From the NCBI RefSeq assembly GCF_014656135.1, contig NZ_BNBV01000008.1:124001-188000 (forward strand): DNA of 64,000 nt, written 5' to 3'. Of the stretch, positions 57,334 through 64,000 are shown piece by piece. This DNA comes from Streptomyces thermodiastaticus. GTDB taxonomy: Bacteria; Actinomycetota; Actinomycetes; Streptomycetales; Streptomycetaceae. The notes beneath the pieces are model-generated. The model saw only the letters and a list, made by a program, of their open reading frames with translations. It did no database searches and had not been told where the DNA came from. Made by a program: the position numbers and the translations under genes. Positions within the stretch are counted from its first letter, which is position 1. Each line of letters begins with the position of its first letter.

Positions 57334-58350
57334 TTACGACTCCGCCAGGATCTGTCCGACGTACCGTGCCACTGCGCGTACCGCTCCCATCGTTCCCGGG
57401 TAGTCCATGCGGGTCGGTCCGACCACGCCGAGCTTGGCGACTGCCTCGCCGCCCGAACCGTAGCCCACCGACACGATGGACGTGGAGTTGAGTCCTTCGT
57501 GGGCGTTCTCGTGACCGATGCGCACGGTCATGCCCGGATCCTGTGTCTCACCGAGCAGCTTCAGCAGGACGACCTGCTCCTCCAGTGCCTCCAGAACCGG
57601 CCGGATGGTGAGGGGGAAGTCGTGGGCGAAGCGGGTGAGATTGGCGGTGCCGCCGATCATCAACCGCTCCTCGTTCTCCTCGACGAGCGTCTCCAGGAGC
57701 GTGGACAGCACCGCCGAGACCGTGCCCCGGTCCTCGACGTCGAAGCTGTCCGGCAGGTCCTCCACCAGCTGCGGCACGTCCCGGAAACGACGGCCGGCGA
57801 CCCGGCTGTTCAGCCGTGCCCGCAGGTCCGCGAGCGAGGTCTCCCCGAACGGGGCGGGGCAGTCGATCACCCGCTGCTCGACCCGGCCGGTGTCCGTGAT
57901 CAGCACCAGCATCACCCGCGCGGGCGCGAGGGACAGCAGCTCCACGTGCCGCACGGTCGAACGGGTCAGCGACGGGTACTGGACGACGGCGACCTGCCGG
58001 GTCAGCTGCGCCAGCAGCCGCACCGTGCGGGCCACCACGTCGTCGAGGTCGACGGCGCCGTCGAGGAAGTTCTGGATGGCGCGCCGCTCGGGCGCCGACA
58101 TGGGCTTGACCCCCGCCAGCTTGTCGACGAACAGACGGTAGCCCTTGTCGGTGGGGATACGGCCCGCGCTGGTGTGCGGCTGAGCGATGTAGCCCTCCTC
58201 CTCCAGGGCCGCCATGTCGTTGCGGACCGTGGCCGGGGAGACGCCGAGGTTGTGCCGCTCGGTGAGCGCCTTGGAGCCGACCGGCTCCTCCGTGCCGACG
58301 TAGTCCTGGACGATGGCGCGGAGTACCTGAAGCCGCCGCTCGCTGAGCAT
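57334..58350 (-). CDS. hrcA: Heat-inducible transcription repressor HrcA
   Basis: Repressor of 338 residues. An N-terminal winged helix ('[54 protein letters not shown]') precedes a GAF-like dimerisation domain with '[11 protein letters not shown]' and '[28 protein letters not shown]'. GGAGG precedes ATG 58350. It binds the CIRCE element just upstream and so represses itself and dnaJ2; GroEL normally keeps HrcA active. Confidence 0.96.
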   Translation of the reverse strand: MLSERRLQVLRAIVQDYVGTEEPVGSKALTERHNLGVSPATVRNDMAALEEEGYIAQPHTSAGRIPTDKGYRLFVDKLAGVKPMSAPERRAIQNFLDGAVDLDDVVARTVRLLAQLTRQVAVVQYPSLTRSTVRHVELLSLAPARVMLVLITDTGRVEQRVIDCPAPFGETSLADLRARLNSRVAGRRFRDVPQLVEDLPDSFDVEDRGTVSAVLSTLLETLVEENEERLMIGGTANLTRFAHDFPLTIRPVLEALEEQVVLLKLLGETQDPGMTVRIGHENAHEGLNSTSIVSVGYGSGGEAVAKLGVVGPTRMDYPGTMGAVRAVARYVGQILAES

Positions 58351-58391
58351 CGCGCACACCTCCAGTGTCGTTCCTCGGCTCTCCGCCCGTC

Positions 58392-58418
58392 CTGGCACTC
58401 GGCGCATACGAGTGCCAG
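58392..58418. promoter_or_regulatory. CIRCE operator of hrcA-dnaJ2
   Basis: CTGGCACTC-N9-GAGTGCCAG, perfect 9-bp arms. It matches the core of the CIRCE consensus TTAGCACTC-N9-GAGTGCTAA, 42 bp before hrcA. Confidence 0.88.
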
Positions 58419-58492
58419 CATTCCCCGGCCCAGTGTACGGCTGCCGGGTGCACCGGCGGCAAGGCTGGTCGCACGAAGGCTAGCCTCTCGGC

Positions 58493-59230
58493 GTGACGGT
58501 GACGTGGGAAGAGGCGGGCTGGGAGCGGCTGGCGCCGGGGGTGGGCCGGGTCCGGCTGCCGGTGTGGGACTGCACGGCGGGGCTGGTCGTGGGGCCGGAT
58601 GCGGCCCTGCTGGTGGACGCCGGGTCGAGCCTGGCGGAGGGCGCGCGGGTGTGTGCGGCGGCTCGGGCGCTCGCCGGCGGCGCCGTGAGGTTTCTCGCGC
58701 TGACCCATCCGCACTTCGACCATGTCTTCGGGGCGGCGGCCGTCGAGGGCGCGGAGATCTACGCGGCCCGGGGCGAGGGATGCGGCCGCGGGGTGTACGA
58801 CGACGAGCGCGGGCGCGCGGAGCTGGTCGAGGACGCGGTGGGCAACGGGCTGGACCGGGCCGCGGCCGAGGAGGCCGCGGCGGCGCTGGTGGCCCCCGGC
58901 CACGAGGTGTCGGGGCAGCTGGTGCTCCCGCTGGGCGGCCGTGAGGTGGTGCTGGCGGACGTGGGCCCGGGGCACACCGGGCACGACCTGGCGGTGCTCG
59001 TGCCGGGGGATCCCGCCGTGGTGTTCTGCGGGGACCTGGTGGAGGAGTCCGGCGAGCCGCAGGCGGGCCCGGACGCCGTGCCGTCCGGCTGGCCCGCCGC
59101 CCTGGACCGGCTGCTCGGCCTGGGCGGCGAGGACGCGTTGTACGTGCCCGGTCACGGAGCGGTGGTGGACGCGGCCTTCGTCCGGGCCCAGCGGGACGCG
59201 CTGGCCGCCCGCTTCGGCGTGTCGCAGTGA
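58493..59230 (+). CDS. MBL-fold metallo-hydrolase
   Basis: Protein of 245 residues with the metallo-beta-lactamase motif THPHFDHVFGA, later ligands in 'GPGHTGHDLAV', 'VFCGDLVEES' and 'YVPGHGAVV'. The His/Asp set for two metals is complete. Substrate unknown; glyoxalase II-like or lactonase activity is possible. GTG 58493 lies seven bases after TAGCCT (58481-58486), so it is likely leaderless. Divergent from hrcA. Confidence 0.87.
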   Translation: MTVTWEEAGWERLAPGVGRVRLPVWDCTAGLVVGPDAALLVDAGSSLAEGARVCAAARALAGGAVRFLALTHPHFDHVFGAAAVEGAEIYAARGEGCGRGVYDDERGRAELVEDAVGNGLDRAAAEEAAAALVAPGHEVSGQLVLPLGGREVVLADVGPGHTGHDLAVLVPGDPAVVFCGDLVEESGEPQAGPDAVPSGWPAALDRLLGLGGEDALYVPGHGAVVDAAFVRAQRDALAARFGVSQ

Positions 59231-59261
59231 TCGGCACGATGTTTTGCCTATCGTCACTCGA

Positions 59262-60062
59262 ATGCGGCAGTACTCCCCCGACCTGACCCCTCCGTGGAAG
59301 AAGCCCCGGCCCGTGCCGGAGGTGCCGGCCGAGCCGGGCCTGGTGGTGGAGGAGCCCGGCTCCGGCTTCTGCGGGGCGGTGATCGGCTGCGAGGCAGGCA
59401 CCGTGACGCTGGAGGACCGCTTCGGCCGGCACCGGGTGTTCCCGCTGCAGCCGCGGGGGTTCCTGCTGGAGGGGCGCGTGGTGACGCTGGTGAAGCCGGC
59501 CGCAGGCCCGGTGCGCCCGGCTCGCACGGCCTCCGGCTCGGTCGCGGTCCACGGCGCCCGCGCCCGCGTCGCCCGCGCCGGGCGCATCTACGTCGAGGGC
59601 CGGCACGACGCCGAGCTGGTGGAGAAGGTGTGGGGCGACGACCTGCGCGTCGAGGGCGTGGTCGTGGAGTACCTGGAGGGCGTGGACGAGCTGCCGGCGA
59701 TCGTGGAGTCCTTCGCCCCGGGCCCGCAGGCGCGGCTCGGGGTGCTGGTGGACCATCTGGTGCCGGGCTCGAAGGAGTGGCGCATCGCGCGGGCGGTGAG
59801 CGACGAGCACACGCTGGTGGTGGGCCACCCCTACATCGACATCTGGCAGGCGGTGAAGCCGTCGTCGCTCGGGATCGGGGCGTGGCCCGACATCCCGCGC
59901 GGGCAGGACTGGAAGACGGGGGTGTGCCGGGCTCTGGGCTGGCCGGAGAACACGGGCGCGGCCTGGCAGAAGATCCTCGGGCGGGTGCGGTCCTACAAGG
60001 ATCTCCAGCCGGAGCTGCTGGGGTCGGTCGAGCGTCTCATCGACCATGTGACCGCGCCCTGA
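59262..60062 (+). CDS. DUF3097 family protein, possible Toprim-like fold
   Basis: Protein of 266 residues found across actinobacteria. The N-terminal half has a small beta domain ('GFCGAVIGCEAGTVTLEDRFGRHRVFPLQ'). The C-terminal half opens with 'RIYVEGRHDAELVEKVWGDDLRVEGVVVEYLEG', then 'LGVLVDHLVPGSKEWRIAR'. VEGRHDAEL resembles the first Toprim motif (Glu) of primases and RNase M5, and LVDHL the Asp motif, though not a clean DxD. TATCGT seven bases before the ATG implies a leaderless mRNA. Confidence 0.8.
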   Translation: MRQYSPDLTPPWKKPRPVPEVPAEPGLVVEEPGSGFCGAVIGCEAGTVTLEDRFGRHRVFPLQPRGFLLEGRVVTLVKPAAGPVRPARTASGSVAVHGARARVARAGRIYVEGRHDAELVEKVWGDDLRVEGVVVEYLEGVDELPAIVESFAPGPQARLGVLVDHLVPGSKEWRIARAVSDEHTLVVGHPYIDIWQAVKPSSLGIGAWPDIPRGQDWKTGVCRALGWPENTGAAWQKILGRVRSYKDLQPELLGSVERLIDHVTAP

Positions 60063-60071
60063 CCGGCGCAC

Positions 60072-60097
60072 GGCCGCCGGTCCGAAGGCGGGCGGCC
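60072..60097. terminator. Hairpin between converging DUF3097 and hemW genes
   Basis: GGCCGCC (60072-60078) pairs with GGCGGCC (60091-60097). Confidence 0.45.
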
Positions 60098-60117
60098 CGC
60101 TGCCGCGAGGGGGTCGG

Positions 60118-61350
60118 TCAGTCCACCAGGTCGCGCACCACCGCGTCCGCGAGCAGCCGGCCCCGCAGGGTCAGCACGGCGCGGCCCTCCTGGTAGGGGT
60201 CCGGCTCCAGCAGGCCGTCGGCGAGGGCGCGCCGGGAGGCGGCCAGCCCCTCGGACCGCAACAGGGACAGCGGCACCCCGTCCCGCAGCCGCAGCTCCAG
60301 CAAAATGCGTTCCACCCGGCGGTCCTCGTCCGTGAGCACCTCGCGCCCGGCGCCCGGAGAGCGGCCCTGCGCCAGCGCCGCGGCGTACGCCCCGGGATGC
60401 TTGACGTTCCACCAGCGCACGCCGCCGACGTGGCTGTGGGCGCCCGGTCCGGCGCCCCACCAGTCGGCGCCGCGCCAGTACAGCTCGTTGTGCCGGCAGC
60501 GGGCGTCCGGCGAGGCGGCCCAGTTGGACACCTCGTACCAGGTGTAGCCGGCCGCGGTGAGCACGTCCTCCGCGACGAGGTAACGGTCGGCGTGCTCGTC
60601 GTCGTCGGTCATGGGGATCTCGCCGCGGCGGATGCGCCGGGCCAGCCGGGTGCCCTCCTCCACGATGAGCGCGTAGGCGCTGATGTGGTCCGGGCCCGCG
60701 CCGATGGCGGCGTCCAGGGAGGCTCGCCAGTCGTCGTCCGACTCGCCGGGGGTGCCGTAGATGAGGTCGAGGTTGACGTGCTCGAACCCGGCGGCGCGGG
60801 CCTCGGCCACGCAGGCCTCGGGGCGGCCGGGGGTGTGGGTGCGGTCGAGGATCCGCAGCACGTGCTGCCGGGCGCTCTGCATGCCGAACGAGACCCGGGT
60901 GAAGCCGCCCTCCCGGAGCGTGGCCAGGCAGGCGGGGTCGACAGACTCCGGGTTGGCCTCCGTGGTGACCTCGGCGTCCGGGGCGAGGCCGAAGGTGTCG
61001 CGGACGGCGTCCAGCATCCGCACCAGGTCGCCGGCCGCGAGCAGCGTGGGCGTGCCGCCGCCGACGAAGACCGTGCTGACCTGGCGCGGATCGTCGCCGA
61101 GGACCTTGCGGGCGAGGCGGATCTCCTCGATCAGCATCTCCGCGTAGTTGTCGCGGGAGGCGAGCACGCCGCCGGTGCCGCGCAGCTCGGTGGCGGTGTA
61201 GGTGTTGAAGTCGCAGTAGCCGCAGCGGGTGGCGCAGTAGGGGACGTGCAGGTAGAAGCCGAGGGGACGGTCGGCGGCCCCGGCGAGCGCGGACGCGGGC
61301 AGGGCGCCGTCGGCGGGGACGGGCTCGCCGTCGGGGAGTGCGGAAGGCAT
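60118..61350 (-). CDS. hemW: HemW-type radical SAM protein (coproporphyrinogen III oxidase-like)
   Basis: Radical SAM protein of 410 residues. The cluster motif CATRCGYC (CxxxCxxC) is at about residues 42-49, with 'FVGGGTPTLL', 'EANPESVD', 'SFGMQSARQHVLRILDRTHT' and a HemN C-terminal domain ('RHNELYWRGADWWGAGPGAHS'). The single CxxxCxxC without the extra HemN Cys suggests HemW, a heme chaperone, and not a true oxidase. No ribosome site; GACAAT eight bases upstream supports a leaderless start at 61350. Confidence 0.9.
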   Translation of the reverse strand: MPSALPDGEPVPADGALPASALAGAADRPLGFYLHVPYCATRCGYCDFNTYTATELRGTGGVLASRDNYAEMLIEEIRLARKVLGDDPRQVSTVFVGGGTPTLLAAGDLVRMLDAVRDTFGLAPDAEVTTEANPESVDPACLATLREGGFTRVSFGMQSARQHVLRILDRTHTPGRPEACVAEARAAGFEHVNLDLIYGTPGESDDDWRASLDAAIGAGPDHISAYALIVEEGTRLARRIRRGEIPMTDDDEHADRYLVAEDVLTAAGYTWYEVSNWAASPDARCRHNELYWRGADWWGAGPGAHSHVGGVRWWNVKHPGAYAAALAQGRSPGAGREVLTDEDRRVERILLELRLRDGVPLSLLRSEGLAASRRALADGLLEPDPYQEGRAVLTLRGRLLADAVVRDLVD

Positions 61351-61397
61351 GGGGTCCATTGTCCCGCACCGCCGGGCGGTCCTCAGGGGCCGCGCCG

Positions 61398-63272
61398 TCA
61401 CTCGGCCTGGAGCACCAGCAGGGCCAGGTCGTCCTCGGGCGGCCGTTCGCCGAAGTCGTGCACGAGGCGGCGGATGCGCTCGGCGACGGCGTCCGCGTCC
61501 AGCCCGGAGCAGCCCGCGAGGGCGGCGGCAAGGCCGTCGCCGTCGTCGAACTGGCGGGAGCCGCACCGCCGCTCGGTCACCCCGTCGGTGACGCACAGCA
61601 GCGTGTCGCCGGAGTGCAGCTCGAACGTGTCGCAGGTGTAGGTCTCGTCCTCGATCACCCCGAGCAGGGTCTGGGGCCGGGCGACCGTGCGGACGTCGCC
61701 GGAGCGGGTGAGGACCAGCGGCAGCGGATGCCCGGCGCTGGCCAGGGTGCAGCGCACCCCGCCGCCGCGGAGGGGGACGAGTTCGCCGTAGAGCAGGGAC
61801 AGGAAGCGGGTCTGCGGGCCCTCGCCGGCGACCGGGCCGGCCAGGGCGCGGGCGGCGGCGTCGGCGGCCTCGATGGCGTCGTCCAGCAGGAGCTGGTTGA
61901 GGCGGTCCAGGACGTCGGCGACGCCGTAGCCCTCGCGGGCCAGCAGCCTGAGCCAGGGCCGGGCGAGGCCGATGACGACGGCGGCCTCGGGACCCTTGCC
62001 CTGCACGTCGCCCACGGCGAAGCACCAGCGGCTGCGGCCGGCCGGGAACAGGTCGTAGAAGTCGCCGCTGGGGCCGCCCTGGTCGCAGGGCTCGTGGACG
62101 AGGGCGCTGCGCAGGCCGGGGATCTCGGCGACCGCGCCGGGCAGCAGGCCGCGCTGGAGCACGGCGCTGATGGTGGCCTGGCGGGCGTACTGCCGGGCCG
62201 CGCCGATGCCGAGCGCGACCCGGCGGCTGAGGTCCTCCACCAGTCCGGTGATCTCGTCGGGGAACCGCAGCAGACCGGCCCGGCCGATGACGAGGGTGCC
62301 GAGCGGGCGGCCGCCGGCGACCAGCCGGTAGGCGAGCGCCGCGCCGTGCGCCTCGTGCGGGCCGAGCGCGTCGCCGGGCCAGGGGTAGGGCTCGGGGCCC
62401 GCGGCCGGATCCTCCGGGGGGCGCGGCGGGTCCTTCTCCAGGGCGCGGCGCAGTTCCTCGATGCGGTTCTCGCTGCCGTGCCAGACCCGGGCCAGACGCG
62501 GGCCGGGGCCCTGTGTGCCCTGGCCCCAGCCGCTGCGGAGCGCGGCCTCGTCCTCGAGCCACACCGCGCACCAGTCGGCGAGCCGGGGGACGAGGAGCTG
62601 TCCGGTCAGGGCGGCGACCAGGTCCTCGTCGAGCTGTCCGGCGAGCAGGTCGGAGGCCTCGGCGAGGAAGGACAGCGCGCCGCGGCCCAGCCACTCGTGG
62701 TCGCGTCCGGCGCGCTGCGGCTGAGGCGCGAGCCGCTCGGCGACGCCGAGGGCGGGCTCGTCGGCGTACGGCTCGCTGCCGGGGGCGCGGTGGACGGGCA
62801 GCCGGGCCCAGACGGTCTTGGCGCCGGTGCGGTAGGTGACGCCCCATTCCTCGGCGAGCGCGGTGACCAGGCGCAGGCCCCGGCCGTACTCCGGGGGTTC
62901 TCCGTCCGTCTCCCCGGCGTGCCGGGCGGGGGCGCGCGAGGGGTGGCGGTCGGACACCTCGACGACGCAGCTGCCGGAGTCCGGCTCCAGCCGGCAGACC
63001 AGGCCGACGTCGGTGCCGGCGTGCACGACGGCGTTGGTGACCAGTTCGCTGACCACCACCACGACCTCGTCGGCGAGGCGGTCGGGCACGGTCAGGCCGC
63101 GCTCGCGCCATCCGGCGAGCGCCGCGCGGGTCAGCCCGCGGGCGTTGCCCGGGGCGAGGGGCCCGCCGGGGAACGTGGCCCGCGCCTGGGTGCCGTCGTC
63201 CTCCCCGTGCGGGCACGCGGGCCCCCCGGGGGCGGGGGACCCGGTCTCGCGCTGTGTCGGAATGACCCCCAT
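61398..63272 (-). CDS. SpoIIE-type PP2C phosphatase with N-terminal anti-sigma kinase-like and GAF domains
   Basis: Protein of 624 residues. The HATPase_c domain has N-box SELVTNAVVHAG (75-86) and 'YGRGLRLVTALAEEWGV'. A GAF-like middle region follows (about 230-370). The C-terminal SpoIIE/RsbU phosphatase has 'SGDFYDLFPAG', 'VGDVQGKGPEAA', 'CVTDGVTERRCGSRQFDD' and 'PPEDDLALLVL'. It combines kinase-like and phosphatase parts that usually act on anti-anti-sigma factors of the SigB/SigF type. Start at MGVIPTQ, which has GGGAG six bases upstream. No sigma or anti-sigma gene is adjacent. Confidence 0.9.
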   Translation of the reverse strand: MGVIPTQRETGSPAPGGPACPHGEDDGTQARATFPGGPLAPGNARGLTRAALAGWRERGLTVPDRLADEVVVVVSELVTNAVVHAGTDVGLVCRLEPDSGSCVVEVSDRHPSRAPARHAGETDGEPPEYGRGLRLVTALAEEWGVTYRTGAKTVWARLPVHRAPGSEPYADEPALGVAERLAPQPQRAGRDHEWLGRGALSFLAEASDLLAGQLDEDLVAALTGQLLVPRLADWCAVWLEDEAALRSGWGQGTQGPGPRLARVWHGSENRIEELRRALEKDPPRPPEDPAAGPEPYPWPGDALGPHEAHGAALAYRLVAGGRPLGTLVIGRAGLLRFPDEITGLVEDLSRRVALGIGAARQYARQATISAVLQRGLLPGAVAEIPGLRSALVHEPCDQGGPSGDFYDLFPAGRSRWCFAVGDVQGKGPEAAVVIGLARPWLRLLAREGYGVADVLDRLNQLLLDDAIEAADAAARALAGPVAGEGPQTRFLSLLYGELVPLRGGGVRCTLASAGHPLPLVLTRSGDVRTVARPQTLLGVIEDETYTCDTFELHSGDTLLCVTDGVTERRCGSRQFDDGDGLAAALAGCSGLDADAVAERIRRLVHDFGERPPEDDLALLVLQAE

Positions 63273-63454
63273 CTGCGGCTCCCGGGGTGCGCACACCATC
63301 GGACTGTCGGGGACAGGGTGACAGAACGACTGCGCCCATAAGCGCCGAGTTACCGAAGTGGCCGAACGAAGACGCGAACCGCCCCAGGGAGTTGGTCAGA
63401 AGTGGCCAGGTTCAGTCGTTATCGCACAGAGGAAGGAACGGAACGAAAGGACCG

Positions 63455-63494
63455 GCCCCTGTCCCGCACTCCGTCACGGGCGCGGGACAGGGGC
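63455..63494. terminator. Terminator hairpin after the acyl-CoA ligase gene
   Basis: Perfect 13-bp stem GCCCCTGTCCCGC (63455-63467) with GCGGGACAGGGGC (63482-63494), 13 bases beyond the stop codon. Confidence 0.75.
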
Positions 63495-63507
63495 CCGGTG
63501 CCGGTGC

Positions 63508-64000
63508 TCACGCCTCCCGCGTGCCCGCGTACATCTCGTCGATCAGGTGCTTGTACGTCCGCTCGACCACCGGCCGCTTCAGCTTCAGGCTCGGGGTGAT
63601 CTCACCGTGCTCGACGTCGAGGTCGCGCGGCAGCAGACGGAACTTCTTGATCGTCTGCCAGCGCTGCAGGCCCTGGTTGAGCTTCTGGACGTAGCCGTCG
63701 ATCAGCTCGACGGTCTGCGGGGCGGCGACGACCTCGGCGTACGACTTGCCGGCCAGGCCGTTGTCCTTGGCCCACTCCAGGATCGCCTCCTCCTCCAGGG
63801 CGATCAGGGCGGTGCAGTAGTTCCGGTCGGCGCCGTGGACGAGGATGTTCGACACGTACGGGCACACCGCCTTGAACTGGCCCTCGACCTCGGCCGGCGC
63901 GATGTACTTGCCGCCGGAGGTTTTGATGAGGTCCTTCTTGCGGTCGGTGATGCGCAGATAGCCGTCCGGGGACAGCTCGCCGATGTCGCCGGTGTGGAAC
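63508..64000 (-). CDS. Long-chain fatty acid--CoA ligase, C-terminal part (partial)
   Basis: The frame runs off the right edge; about 164 C-terminal residues are present. '[38 protein letters not shown]' is the A8 core and hinge of adenylate-forming acyl-CoA synthetases, followed by '[18 protein letters not shown]' and the catalytic C-terminal lobe with '[14 protein letters not shown]'. The Lys in LKLKR is the usual adenylation Lys. FadD15-like long-chain ligases are the closest match. Confidence 0.9.
   Translation of the reverse strand, partial: FHTGDIGELSPDGYLRITDRKKDLIKTSGGKYIAPAEVEGQFKAVCPYVSNILVHGADRNYCTALIALEEEAILEWAKDNGLAGKSYAEVVAAPQTVELIDGYVQKLNQGLQRWQTIKKFRLLPRDLDVEHGEITPSLKLKRPVVERTYKHLIDEMYAGTREA

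Overview
This 64-kb window is chromosomal DNA from a high-GC actinomycete, almost certainly a Streptomyces. The evidence is strong third-position GC bias, GTG starts, many leaderless-looking promoters, and a gene order that matches the conserved core of Streptomyces chromosomes: nirBD, ppdK, dus, glyS, znu/zur, uppS, recO, leuA, phoH-ybeY-era, dnaJ2-hrcA, hemW. I see no rRNA, tRNA, CRISPR array, insertion sequence or prophage. The window starts inside nirB and ends inside a fadD-like gene.

Layout. 1-3.7 kb: end of the nirBD nitrite reductase genes, then a sugar ABC transporter on the minus strand (binding protein and two permeases, no ATPase). 4-8.7 kb: ppdK and dus, separated by a 660-bp gap that holds two tiny candidate ORFs with palindromic start regions. 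8.7-13 kb: an MFS exporter with a convergent TetR gene, an aldo-keto reductase, and a chitinase with a DasR/chi-type promoter. 13-20 kb: glyS, the zinc uptake operon znuACB with zur, then uppS, recO and a 71-residue hypothetical. 20-29 kb: a dapA-like gene and the most interesting block, a six-gene minus-strand operon. Five of its products match the uncharacterised SCO2521 to SCO2525 families (unknown, unknown, variant P-loop ATPase, large helical protein, SAM methyltransferase). The sixth is a membrane protein with a long coiled coil, and a GNAT acetyltransferase gene is divergent. 29-37 kb: a TerB-like protein, leuA with a leucine-rich leader peptide, an M4 metalloprotease with its emfourin-type inhibitor, a GH1 beta-glucosidase, and an epimerase/XRE regulator pair. 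37-42 kb: phoH, ybeY, CNNM/CBS protein, MmcQ-like, degenerate cytidine deaminase-like, era. 42-48 kb: a sugar catabolic group (GH31, PfkB kinase, glucarate dehydratase-like) with an IclR regulator. 48-54 kb: adenosine deaminase, RNase Z, HIT protein, tricorn protease, a lipoprotein. 54-64 kb: rsmE, a nitronate monooxygenase-like gene, dnaJ2 and hrcA with a CIRCE operator, an MBL-fold protein, a DUF3097 protein, hemW, a SpoIIE-type phosphatase, and part of an acyl-CoA ligase gene.

How the parts work together. Several regulatory circuits can be read directly: Zur box to znuACB; CIRCE to hrcA-dnaJ2; leucine leader peptide to leuA; TetR operator to the MFS exporter; an IclR-type palindrome to the glucarate dehydratase gene; and a 13-bp-arm inverted repeat of the chitinase box enclosing the chitinase -35. 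The 21.1-28.8 kb block has no assigned pathway. Its overlapping stop and start codons imply that the products work together, and it is the best candidate here for an undescribed system.
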